A DNA stretch of 7,464 nucleotides from positions 1 through 7,464 of the forward strand of contig DASTIC010000269.1 in the NCBI GenBank assembly GCA_035717845.1, given 5' to 3'. Shown here piece by piece: positions 1-6,209 of the stretch (positions are counted from its first letter, which is position 1; each line of letters opens with the position of its first letter). The notes under the pieces are model-generated. The model worked only from the letters and a program-made list of their open reading frames with translations, was not told where the DNA came from and made no database searches. A program made the position numbers and the translations under genes. This DNA is from DASSUW01 sp035717845. GTDB taxonomy: Bacteria; Actinomycetota; Thermoleophilia; Solirubrobacterales; Solirubrobacteraceae.

Positions 1-232
1 TGATCATGTTCAGGATCGTCGACTTGCCGCTCCCCGACGGGCCGACGATCGCGACCAGCTCGCCGGCGGCGACGGTGAGGTCGACGCCCCGCAGCGCGCG
101 GTACTCGACCCGGCCCAGCGGGTAGACCTTCTCGACTCCGGCGAGCGCGATCAGCGGCGGCTCCGGCGGCGTTCGCGGCTCGCGCCTTTCCTCCGAGGCC
201 GCTGCCGGCGCGCCCTTCAGCTCGGTGCTCAC
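1..232 (-). CDS. ABC transporter ATP-binding protein, MacB/LolD-like (N-terminal part only)
   Basis: This is the first 77 codons of an ATPase subunit that would power an ABC transporter at the inner face of the membrane; the rest lies beyond the left edge. After a polar, Ala/Pro-rich leader of about 26 residues comes the nucleotide-binding fold. It has an A-loop tyrosine at residue 37 (KVYPLG), the stretch RALRGVDLTVAAGE at about 45-58, and a perfect Walker A, GPSGSGKST, at 64-72. This arrangement is typical of the MacB/LolD/FtsE-like ATPases that pair with FtsX-like permeases. Signature, Walker B and H-loop motifs are outside the window, so the substrate cannot be judged. The GTG start at 232-230 is preceded, on its own strand, by AAGGTGG with 8 nt spacing. 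The gene is divergent from the glycan genes and need not be related to them. Sure of the ATPase family, less sure of the subfamily. Confidence 0.9.
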   Translation of the reverse strand, partial: MSTELKGAPAAASEERREPRTPPEPPLIALAGVEKVYPLGRVEYRALRGVDLTVAAGELVAIVGPSGSGKSTILNMI

Positions 233-387
233 GGTCTCCACCACCTTCGTTCGCGTGCGTCCATGGTCGCGCTCGGCGGTCGTGCGCGTATCGGGTCCGA
301 GCCGCAACGGTGCGGGGGTTAACTACGCGCTGCGCCCGCCCCCCCGCCGGGTGGCCTCGACGCCCGGACGGCGGGTTGGACGGTTAC

Positions 388-407
388 GAACGTCTCGGAA
401 CGTCCAG
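388..407. repeat. Tandem 10-bp direct repeat in divergent intergenic region
   Basis: Two head-to-tail copies, GAACGTCTCG (388-397) and GAACGTCCAG (398-407), share the core GAACGTC and repeat at exactly 10 bp, about one helical turn. They lie just upstream of the membrane-protein gene at 418, and the second copy runs into its ribosome binding site. Direct repeats at helical spacing are a common layout for activator or response-regulator sites, but no regulator is identified and a chance repeat in GC-rich DNA is possible. The rest of the divergent region (233-387) holds a GTTAAC palindrome near 318-323 and a run of seven C at 339-345. I see no convincing -35/-10 pair on either strand. Confidence 0.35.
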
Positions 408-409
408 GA
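406..409 (+). promoter_or_regulatory. Ribosome binding site that sets the start at 418
   Basis: AGGA is followed by 8 nt and then ATG at 418. The same frame is open up to a GTG at 310, but the 36 residues that extension would add are Arg/Pro-rich and low in hydrophobic residues, as expected of non-coding GC-rich DNA. The ATG at 418 is therefore preferred. Confidence 0.6.
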
Positions 410-417
410 TTGCCCGG

Positions 418-1146
418 ATGGATCCGACCGCGGCAGCCTCAGGACCGGGTGACGTCGCCGGACGCGAGCACACCCGCGAGCAGGCACTCGCCCGCACCGT
501 GATCTGGACGGCTGCGGTCGCCGCGGTGGGGCAGGCGCTGATCGGCGGTGCCAACTCCCTCACGGTCGCGTCCGACGTCCTCAACCCCGACGAGGAAGGG
601 TCGCTCTTCCAGCTGCTCACCGCCGCGACGACTGCGCTCGCAGGTGTGGCCGCTGCCGCCCATGCGCTGCGGTTCCCGGCCCGGCGCGGTCGCTTCGGGG
701 CGCTGGCCGCGATCCTCCTGTACTTCGCCGCCGACGACGTCCTGATCATCCACGAGTGGCTCGGCGATCAGGTCGGAGAGGGCGTCTTCGGCTTCCCCGA
801 CCACATCGCCGTTCGCATGTGGATCGTCGTGCTGGCCCCACTGCTCGCGGCGGCGTTCGTGCTCGTCGCGGCGGAGGCGCTGCGCGCCGGGCCGCCGCTG
901 CGGACCGTGCTGTTGGGGGGTCTGGCCTCCCTCGTCGCGGCCGTGGCGGTCGAGGTCGTCGGCGTCGTCACCCGCAGCCCGTCGTTCATCGAGCGGGTGA
1001 GCGGCAAGCCCGAGACGCTGCGCTACCTCGTCGAGGAGTCCTTCGAGCTCGGCGGTTGGGTGCTGATCGCCGGCGGGCTCTGGGCGCTCCTCGCGCACGA
1101 CGCGCGGGTCGCCGCGCTCGGCCCGGCGGATGCACGGCGCCGCTAG
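418..1146 (+). CDS. Six-helix integral membrane protein of unknown function
   Basis: I cannot assign a named family to this 242-residue protein. A polar N-terminus of about 24 residues is followed by six predicted membrane segments, at roughly 25-43, 62-83, 91-110, 130-153, 163-184 and 208-226, and a short Arg-rich tail. Charged residues cluster at membrane borders: DDVLIIHE (106-113) at the end of helix 3, VEV (178-180) in helix 5, and EESFE (206-210) at the start of helix 6. Acid and His residues placed like this could form a metal or catalytic site, but that is inference. The 3' end overlaps the following polymerase/ligase gene by 17 bp, so the two are probably co-transcribed and translationally coupled. 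A role in the same surface-glycan pathway is a reasonable guess from position only. The start is chosen from the AGGA site 8 nt upstream. Confidence 0.8.
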   Translation: MDPTAAASGPGDVAGREHTREQALARTVIWTAAVAAVGQALIGGANSLTVASDVLNPDEEGSLFQLLTAATTALAGVAAAAHALRFPARRGRFGALAAILLYFAADDVLIIHEWLGDQVGEGVFGFPDHIAVRMWIVVLAPLLAAAFVLVAAEALRAGPPLRTVLLGGLASLVAAVAVEVVGVVTRSPSFIERVSGKPETLRYLVEESFELGGWVLIAGGLWALLAHDARVAALGPADARRR

Positions 1147-3121
1147 CGCGCCGGAGCCGGCCGCGAACCGGCTGGCGGAGGCGATGCCGGGAGTCCTGGC
1201 CGTGGCGCTGCTGCTCCTGCTCGCCCTCCGCGACGCCGGCTTCCAGCCGACGCTCTGGTACCCGGTCGGCCTCGCCCTGCTCGTGCTGCTCGCGCTCGTC
1301 CTCCTCTCGGGCGTCGCCGTCCGCCCGCCGCGGACGACGCTCGTCGCGCTCGGCGCCTTCGCCGGCTTCACCCTCTGGTGCTTCGCGTCGATCACGTGGA
1401 GCGACGTGCAGGGTGACGCGCTGGAGGGCGCCAACCGCACCCTCGTCTACCTCGTCGCGTTCGCGCTCTTCGCGCTGATGCCGGTCCCGCGCGGTCTGCC
1501 CGTCCTGCTGGTGGGGCTGTACGCGACCGGGGTGGCGCTGATCGCCCTCGCCACGGTGGCGAGGGCACAGGCGCACGAGGACCCCGCCTCGTTCTTCATC
1601 GGCGGCCGCCTGGCCGAGCCGGCGGGCTACGCCAACGCGGCGGCGGCGCTCTTCCTCGCCGCCTACTGGGCTGCAGTCACACTCGCCGCCCGGCGCAGCC
1701 TGCCGCCCCCGCTGCGCGGCGTGCTTGCCGGAGCGGCCGCGGCGCTGCTCGGCACGGCCGTGCTGTGCCAGAGCAGAGGGTCGGTGTTCGCGTTCGCGGC
1801 GGTGTGCCTCGTGCAGCTCGTGCTCGTCCCGGGGCGCGCCCGCTCCGTCGTCGCCCTCGCACTGACGGGCGGAGCCGTGGCAGCCGTGTCCCCGATCCTG
1901 CTGGACGTCTTTCCGGCGCTCGCCGAGGAGAGCGTGGCCGGGCCGGTGCGCGACGCGCTCGTCGCCCTGCTGGCGGCGACGCTCGCAGCGGGGCTGATCG
2001 GCTGGCTCCTCGCCGTCGTCGACGCGCGCACCGAGGCGTCGCCCGCGACGGCGCGACGCGGCGCCGCCCTCGTGCTCGCGACCGCCGCGCTCGCCGTCGT
2101 CGCCGTCGGCGGCTGGGCCGTGGCCACCGGCTCTCCCGTCCAGCGCGTGGCCGACGGATGGGACGAGTTCACGGCGCTGCAGGAACCGTCCGACGACGAG
2201 TCACATCTCGCGAGCGGCCTCGGCAGCAACCGGTACGACTTCTGGCGCGTGGCCCTGGGACGCTTCGCCGACCGCCCGCTCACCGGAGTCGGCGTCGAGA
2301 ACTTCGCCGTCGACTACATCCGCGAGCGGCGCAGCTGGGAGGAACCGCTCCACCCGCACAGCCTCGAGGTGCGCGTGCTGTCGCAGACGGGCGTGCCCGG
2401 CGCGGCGCTGTTCGCGGTCTTCCTGGGTGCGGCGGCGCTCGCATGCGTCAAGGCCCGCGGCCGCGACGCCCTCGAGCGCGCGGCCCTGCTCGCCGGGGTC
2501 GTGGCGGCCGTCTACTGGCTCGGCCACGCCACGGTCGACTGGTTCTGGGCGTTCCCGGGTCTCACCCTCCCCGCGCTGGCCTGGCTCGGGCTCGGCGGCA
2601 ACGGCTCGGTCGCCGGCGGGCCGGTGCGGATCATCCGCGCCTCCACCCCCGTCCGAGTGGCCGTCGTCCCGGCGGGCCTCGTCGCAGCGGCGGTCCTCGC
2701 CGTCCCGTGGCTCGCGGTGCAGGAGACGCGAACGGCGGCGACCGGCTGGCCCGGCGATCCGGAGGGTGCGCTGGACCGCCTCGAGCGCGCACGCAAGCTG
2801 AACCCCCTGACGGACGACGCCGACGTCGTCGCCGGGATCATCGCCGGCCGCCGCGACGACGTGGAGGGCATGCTCGCCGCCTACGGGCGGGCCGTCGAGC
2901 GGAACCCGTCGAACTGGTTCGCCCACCTCGAGCTCGGCCTCGCCGCCGCCGAAGCCGGCCGCGTCGAGCGGGCGCTGGGGCACGTCCGTGCCGCGCGCCG
3001 GCTGAACCCCCGCGAGCCGATCCTGGCGGAGGTGGAAGCGGCGCTCTCGGCCGGCCAGACCGTCGATCGCCGCCAGATCGAGCAGGAGTTCGCAGACCGC
3101 GCCTACTCTCTCTCGCGCTAG
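1130..3121 (+). CDS. O-antigen ligase/Wzy polymerase-like membrane protein with C-terminal TPR region
   Basis: This 663-residue protein has about a dozen hydrophobic segments. It carries the landmarks of the Wzy_C (PF04932) family: QSRGSVFAF at 214-222, a long extracytoplasmic loop at about 335-415 containing GLGSNRYDFW (363-372) and GVGVENF (386-392), and HPHSLEVRVLSQTGVPG (408-424), the equivalent of the family's HN..L....E.G..G motif. Such proteins polymerise lipid-linked repeat units or transfer the glycan to an acceptor outside the membrane. After a last helix at about 508-530, residues 543-640 form TPR-like helical repeats with NP turns (LNP, RNP and LNP at about 557-628), probably extracytoplasmic. 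Polymerase and ligase cannot be told apart by sequence alone. ATG 1130 has no good Shine-Dalgarno site but lies inside the upstream gene, consistent with coupling. ATG 1184, with GGAGG only 2 nt away, is the alternative. Confidence 0.9.
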   Translation: MHGAASAPEPAANRLAEAMPGVLAVALLLLLALRDAGFQPTLWYPVGLALLVLLALVLLSGVAVRPPRTTLVALGAFAGFTLWCFASITWSDVQGDALEGANRTLVYLVAFALFALMPVPRGLPVLLVGLYATGVALIALATVARAQAHEDPASFFIGGRLAEPAGYANAAAALFLAAYWAAVTLAARRSLPPPLRGVLAGAAAALLGTAVLCQSRGSVFAFAAVCLVQLVLVPGRARSVVALALTGGAVAAVSPILLDVFPALAEESVAGPVRDALVALLAATLAAGLIGWLLAVVDARTEASPATARRGAALVLATAALAVVAVGGWAVATGSPVQRVADGWDEFTALQEPSDDESHLASGLGSNRYDFWRVALGRFADRPLTGVGVENFAVDYIRERRSWEEPLHPHSLEVRVLSQTGVPGAALFAVFLGAAALACVKARGRDALERAALLAGVVAAVYWLGHATVDWFWAFPGLTLPALAWLGLGGNGSVAGGPVRIIRASTPVRVAVVPAGLVAAAVLAVPWLAVQETRTAATGWPGDPEGALDRLERARKLNPLTDDADVVAGIIAGRRDDVEGMLAAYGRAVERNPSNWFAHLELGLAAAEAGRVERALGHVRAARRLNPREPILAEVEAALSAGQTVDRRQIEQEFADRAYSLSR

Positions 3122-3152
3122 ACCTACTCCTTCGGTCGGGCGCGTCGAGGCG

Positions 3153-3171
3153 CAGACGCAGTCAACGTCTG
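3153..3171. repeat. Inverted repeat CAGACG-7 nt-CGTCTG
   Basis: Perfect 6-bp arms (3153-3158 and 3166-3171) flank the loop CAGTCAA. The repeat lies 31 bp after the polymerase/ligase stop codon and directly abuts a second palindrome. No T-run follows, so a classical terminator is not supported. It may be a weak hairpin ending the upstream transcript or half of a regulatory region for the LPXTG gene. Confidence 0.35.
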
Positions 3172-3172
3172 A

Positions 3173-3189
3173 ACAACTTGTAAAGTTGT
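3173..3189. promoter_or_regulatory. 17-bp palindrome ACAACTT-GTA-AAGTTGT, candidate operator upstream of the LPXTG gene
   Basis: Perfect 7-bp arms flank a 3-bp centre, the usual form of a site for a dimeric repressor or activator. It is AT-rich in otherwise very GC-rich DNA and lies 76 bp before the ATG at 3266. It overlaps weak promoter-like hexamers: TTGTAA at 3178-3183 with TTCAAC at 3201-3206 after 17 bp, or TAAAGT at 3181-3186 as a -10. These matches are poor, so the promoter is not called separately. No regulator gene is in the window. Confidence 0.45.
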
Positions 3190-3249
3190 CCCACCTTCGT
3201 TTCAACGACGGCCAAGTCGGAGACAGAGGTGTAACAGCGGCGTCCTACG

Positions 3250-3255
3250 AAGGAG
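3250..3255 (+). promoter_or_regulatory. Strong ribosome binding site of the LPXTG gene
   Basis: AAGGAG, followed by A, lies 10 nt before ATG 3266. It is the best Shine-Dalgarno match in the window and suggests efficient translation of the small secreted protein. Confidence 0.7.
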
Positions 3256-3265
3256 AACCAACCTC

Positions 3266-3547
3266 ATGCGGCACTTGAAAGCACTCACGGCACTCGCCGC
3301 GACGGTCCTCGTCGCGGCTGTCTTCGCGGTCTCGGCACTCGCACAGACTCCCACCGGCAGCGGGTACGGCGGTCAGGCGGGCGGCTCCCTCGGGGGCGTC
3401 GCCGGCGGCCAGGCCGGCGGCGTGCCCGCGTCCCAGGCCACCGGTTCGCTGCCTTTCACCGGCATCGACCTCGCACTGCTCGTCGTCGGCGGTCTGGCCT
3501 TGACCGGTGTCGGCGCCGGCCTCGTGCGCGCCGGAGCCCGCAAGTAG
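3266..3547 (+). CDS. Small secreted LPXTG-type cell-wall protein
   Basis: This 93-residue protein has every part of a sortase substrate. There is a basic start (MRHLK), a hydrophobic signal segment (about 6-22) and an ALA cleavage site at 24-26, predicting Gln27 as the mature N-terminus. A Gly-rich region follows with GGQAGG twice (35-40 and 47-52). Then come LPFTG at 62-66, a hydrophobic stretch (about 67-87) and a basic tail (RAGARK). If a sortase cut between Thr65 and Gly66, the mature chain would be only about 39 residues, flexible and rich in Gly, Ser and Thr. It has no folded domain, so it may be a linker, a glycan acceptor or a matrix component; these roles are inference. It is flanked by a palindrome-bearing upstream region and a strong hairpin, so it is probably its own transcription unit within the glycan locus. 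No sortase gene is visible. Confidence 0.88.
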   Translation: MRHLKALTALAATVLVAAVFAVSALAQTPTGSGYGGQAGGSLGGVAGGQAGGVPASQATGSLPFTGIDLALLVVGGLALTGVGAGLVRAGARK

Positions 3548-3564
3548 CAACCGGCCAGCGGCGG

Positions 3565-3598
3565 GGCACGGACGAGGCGGCCTCCGCCCGTCCGTGCC
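3565..3598 (+). terminator. Strong GC hairpin after the LPXTG gene
   Basis: GGCACGGACG (3565-3574) pairs perfectly with CGTCCGTGCC (3589-3598). After a single bulged A (3575), GGCGG (3576-3580) pairs with CCGCC (3584-3588) around a CCT loop, giving 15 bp in total. It starts 17 nt after the stop codon at 3547. No T-run follows, which is common for hairpin terminators in high-GC actinobacteria. It could stop or attenuate transcription before the phosphotransferase gene, or protect the 3' end of the small-protein mRNA. Confidence 0.7.
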
Positions 3599-3624
3599 GC
3601 GGCCTGCCGGAGCTGCGGAGCTGA

Positions 3625-5088
3625 ATGAACGTCGTCGAGCAGACAACCGAGCTTCTCGCCGCGGGGCGGCGGCGCCCGCATGCCCGCGCCACCCGCGAGC
3701 GGGCGACGCTGCGGCGCTGGCTCGAGTTCTCGCTCGTGCTCGACGTGCTGATGCTGGGCGTCGCGACGCTGCTCGGGCAGGTTGCCGTGCGCCTGGCCGG
3801 CTCGGCTGCCGTCCCGGTCGGATGGCTGCTCGCGCTGCCGGTGGCCACGATGGTGCTGCTGTCGGTGCGAGGGATGTACCGCAGCCGCATCAAGCTCGAG
3901 CTCGTCGACGACCTCCGCCTCGTGCTCGGCGCGACGACCGTCGCGGCGATGGCCGTCATCACCGCGCGCGTCCTGACCGGCGGCGACTCGGCCGTTGCCT
4001 TCCAGGTCGTGCACCAGTGGCTCTTCACGGTCGTCTATCTCGCCGCCGGGCGGACCGGGCTCTCCTTCGCCCTCTCGCGCCTCCGGCGGGCGGGCGAGGT
4101 CGCGATCCCGACCGTGATCGTCGGCGCCGGGACGATCGGCCGCACCCTCGCGCGGCGCCTGCAGGAGCGCCCCGAGCTCGGCTTCCAGCCGATCGCCTAC
4201 CTCGACACGCACCCGCTCCCACCGGGCACGCACGACGACGATCTGCCCGTCTTCGACCGGTGGGACGCCGACCTCGTCCTCGGTCGGCACGAGGTGGGTC
4301 AGATCCTGCTCACCGAGTCGACCGCGCCCTCGGCGGTCGGCGTCGACATCGTGCGCGACTGCCACCGCGCCGGCGTGCCGGTCGCCCTCGTGCCGCGACT
4401 GTTCGAAGCCGTGCCGGCGAACGTCGAGGTCGAGCACATCGGCGCGCTGCCGCTCGTCTCGCTGCGCCAGAGCAATCCGCGCAGCTGGCGGTTCACCCTC
4501 AAGTACGCGCTGGACCGCGTCATCGTGGCGGTCGGCCTGCTCGTCGTCTCGCCCGTGCTCCTCGCGGCCGCCGGCGCCGTCTGGCTGTCGCTCGGACGTC
4601 CGATCCTCTTCCGCCAGGTGCGCGTCGGGGTCGACGGCCGCCGCTTCGAGATGCTCAAGTTCCGGACGATGCGGGACGGCGGCGTCTCCGACGAGGGGCT
4701 CGAGCTCCCCGACGACGTCGCCCCCGGCGGCATCGAGGGGGACGACCGCCGCACCCGCGTCGGCGCCTTCCTGCGCCGGAGCTGCATCGACGAGCTGCCG
4801 CAGCTCTTCAACGTCCTGCGCGGCGACATGAGCCTCGTCGGCCCGCGCCCGGAACGGCCGGAGTTCGTCCGCCGCTTCGAGCAGTCGGTCGACCGCTACG
4901 GCGAGCGCCACCGCGTGAAGGCCGGGATCACCGGGTGGGCGCAGATCGCCGGCCTGCGCGGGAACACCTCGGTGCGCGACCGCGTCGAGTGGGACAACTG
5001 GTACATCGAGAACTGGACGCCCTGGCTCGACGTGAAGATCGTCCTCCAGACGGTGGCCGCCGTCGTGCGGGCGCACGGCACCAAGTAG
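3625..5088 (+). CDS. Polyprenyl-phosphate glycosylphosphotransferase (WbaP/WcaJ-like initiating sugar transferase)
   Basis: This membrane enzyme, 487 residues long, would transfer a sugar phosphate from a nucleotide sugar to undecaprenyl phosphate, the first step of exopolysaccharide or O-glycan synthesis. Four N-terminal helices lie at about 33-53, 63-81, 98-117 and 123-141. A Rossmann-like CoA_binding_3-type domain follows, with VIVGAGTIGR (164-173). The catalytic Bac_transf domain (PF02397) comprises a membrane-inserted helix (about 297-320), KFRTM (345-349), the Asp-Glu pair in CIDELPQLFNVL (387-398), DMSLVGPRPERPEF (401-414) and GITGWAQIAGLRG (434-446). Length and order are normal for the large family members. 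Sugar specificity cannot be read from sequence. ATG 3625 has GGAG only 4 nt upstream and a second GGAG 12 nt upstream. The next glycosyltransferase gene follows after 11 nt, which suggests one operon. Confidence 0.95.
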   Translation: MNVVEQTTELLAAGRRRPHARATRERATLRRWLEFSLVLDVLMLGVATLLGQVAVRLAGSAAVPVGWLLALPVATMVLLSVRGMYRSRIKLELVDDLRLVLGATTVAAMAVITARVLTGGDSAVAFQVVHQWLFTVVYLAAGRTGLSFALSRLRRAGEVAIPTVIVGAGTIGRTLARRLQERPELGFQPIAYLDTHPLPPGTHDDDLPVFDRWDADLVLGRHEVGQILLTESTAPSAVGVDIVRDCHRAGVPVALVPRLFEAVPANVEVEHIGALPLVSLRQSNPRSWRFTLKYALDRVIVAVGLLVVSPVLLAAAGAVWLSLGRPILFRQVRVGVDGRRFEMLKFRTMRDGGVSDEGLELPDDVAPGGIEGDDRRTRVGAFLRRSCIDELPQLFNVLRGDMSLVGPRPERPEFVRRFEQSVDRYGERHRVKAGITGWAQIAGLRGNTSVRDRVEWDNWYIENWTPWLDVKIVLQTVAAVVRAHGTK

Positions 5089-5099
5089 GCCTGAACCGG

Positions 5100-6209
5100 G
5101 TGGCGGCGACCGCCGGGCCGCGCGTCGCGATCGCGCACGAATGGCTCGTTCGCTACGCCGGCTCGGAGCGGGTCGTCGACGAGCTCGTGCGCACGTTCGA
5201 CGTCGAGCGCATCCTGACCACGCTCCTCGAGCCCGCGACGCTGCCGCCGTCGCTGCAGGCGGCGGAGCCGTCCTTCCTGCAGCGGCTCCCGGGTGCCACG
5301 GAGCACCACGAATGGCTGCTGCCGCTCATGCCGCTCGCCTGGCGCCTGCGCGAGCCGATCACGGGCGTCGACGCCGTCCTCTCGAGCAGCCACGCCTGCG
5401 CGAAGGCGGTGCGGGTCGCGGCCGGGATCCCGCACGTGTGCTATTGCCACACGCCCATGCGGTACGCGTGGGACTTCGCGTCCGAGGCGGGGCGCTTCCC
5501 GGCCGCGCTCAGGGCGCCGGCGCGGATCGCGATGGGCCTCTTCCGCCGCTGGGACCGCCGCGCCGCCGCGGGGGTGACCCGCTTCGTGGCGAACTCGAGC
5601 GCGGTGCGCGAGCGAATCCGCCGCTCATACGGACGTGGAGCGGACATCGTGTTCCCGCCGGTCCGGACGGACTACTTCACGCCCGACCACACGACGGCGC
5701 CGCGGCGGTTCCTCTACGTCGGCCGGCTCGTCGCCTACAAGCGACCCGAGCTCGTCGTCGACGCCTTCCGCGGGCTCGACGCCGAGCTGCTCGTCGTCGG
5801 CGACGGCCAGCTGCGGCCCCAGCTCGCGGCGGCGGCGCCCCCGAACGTCACCTTCGCGGGCGCGGTCGACGACGCGGAGCTCCGGCGCCTCTACCGCGAG
5901 GCGTTCGCCCTCGTCTACCCCGCGGAGGAGGACTTCGGCATCGTCATGGCGGAGGCGCAGGCCTGCGGGACGCCGGTCATCGGCCTGCGTCGCGGTGGTG
6001 CCGTGGACATCGTCGAGGACGGCGTCTCCGGCTGGCTGATCGACGATCAGGACGTGGAGCAGCTCCGGCGCGCGATCCGACGAGCCGGGTCGGACGAGCT
6101 CGACCGGCCGGAGATCGCCCGGCACGCACAGCGCTTCACGGCGGAGCGTTTCCGACAGGAGCTGCGCGGGATCGTGCGCGAGACGATCGCGGAGCCCAGG
6201 GCGCGCTAG
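5100..6209 (+). CDS. GT4-family glycosyltransferase
   Basis: This cytoplasmic retaining glycosyltransferase has the GT-B fold and 369 residues, a normal length for GT4. The N-terminal half has HEWLVRYAGSERVVDEL (13-29), SSSHACAKAV (95-104) and CYCHTPMRYAWDF (114-126), typical of the WbaZ-like mannosyltransferase group. The donor-binding half (GT1 domain, PF00534) has FLYVGRLVAYKRPELV (204-219), VVGDG (232-236) and the EX7E motif with Glu277 and Glu285 in EEDFGIVMAEA, followed by CGTPVIGLRRGG (289-300). It would add a sugar to the lipid-linked intermediate made by the preceding enzyme; mannose is a guess from similarity. The GTG start at 5100 lies 11 nt after the upstream stop, with AAGTAGG 10 nt before it. 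The frame is open far upstream, but that stretch has no homology-like content and overlaps the phosphotransferase. Confidence 0.93.
   Translation: MAATAGPRVAIAHEWLVRYAGSERVVDELVRTFDVERILTTLLEPATLPPSLQAAEPSFLQRLPGATEHHEWLLPLMPLAWRLREPITGVDAVLSSSHACAKAVRVAAGIPHVCYCHTPMRYAWDFASEAGRFPAALRAPARIAMGLFRRWDRRAAAGVTRFVANSSAVRERIRRSYGRGADIVFPPVRTDYFTPDHTTAPRRFLYVGRLVAYKRPELVVDAFRGLDAELLVVGDGQLRPQLAAAAPPNVTFAGAVDDAELRRLYREAFALVYPAEEDFGIVMAEAQACGTPVIGLRRGGAVDIVEDGVSGWLIDDQDVEQLRRAIRRAGSDELDRPEIARHAQRFTAERFRQELRGIVRETIAEPRAR

Noticed and set aside
310..417. GTG at 310 as start of the six-helix protein
   Set aside because: The extra 36 residues look non-coding and there is no ribosome site before 310, whereas ATG 418 has AGGA at good spacing.
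3142..3159. GCGTC/GACGC hairpin after the polymerase/ligase gene
   Set aside because: It has a 5-bp stem with an 8-nt loop and no T-run, and competes with the better inverted repeat at 3153-3171.
2201..3205. Antisense open frame opposite the polymerase/ligase 3' end
   Set aside because: It is a shadow of the real coding strand; its composition is unlike a protein and its start would lie in the palindrome-bearing intergenic region.
3373..5076. Long antisense open frame of 567 codons opposite the phosphotransferase
   Set aside because: Its His/Asp/Arg/Gly-rich composition is typical of a GC-driven shadow frame, and the plus strand holds a clear Bac_transf protein here.
3507..5099. Upstream in-frame extension of the glycosyltransferase, giving a 900-residue open frame from 3507
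   Set aside because: This part is Arg/Pro/Ala-rich, overlaps the well-supported phosphotransferase in another frame and has no recognisable motif. The GT4 domain begins right after GTG 5100.
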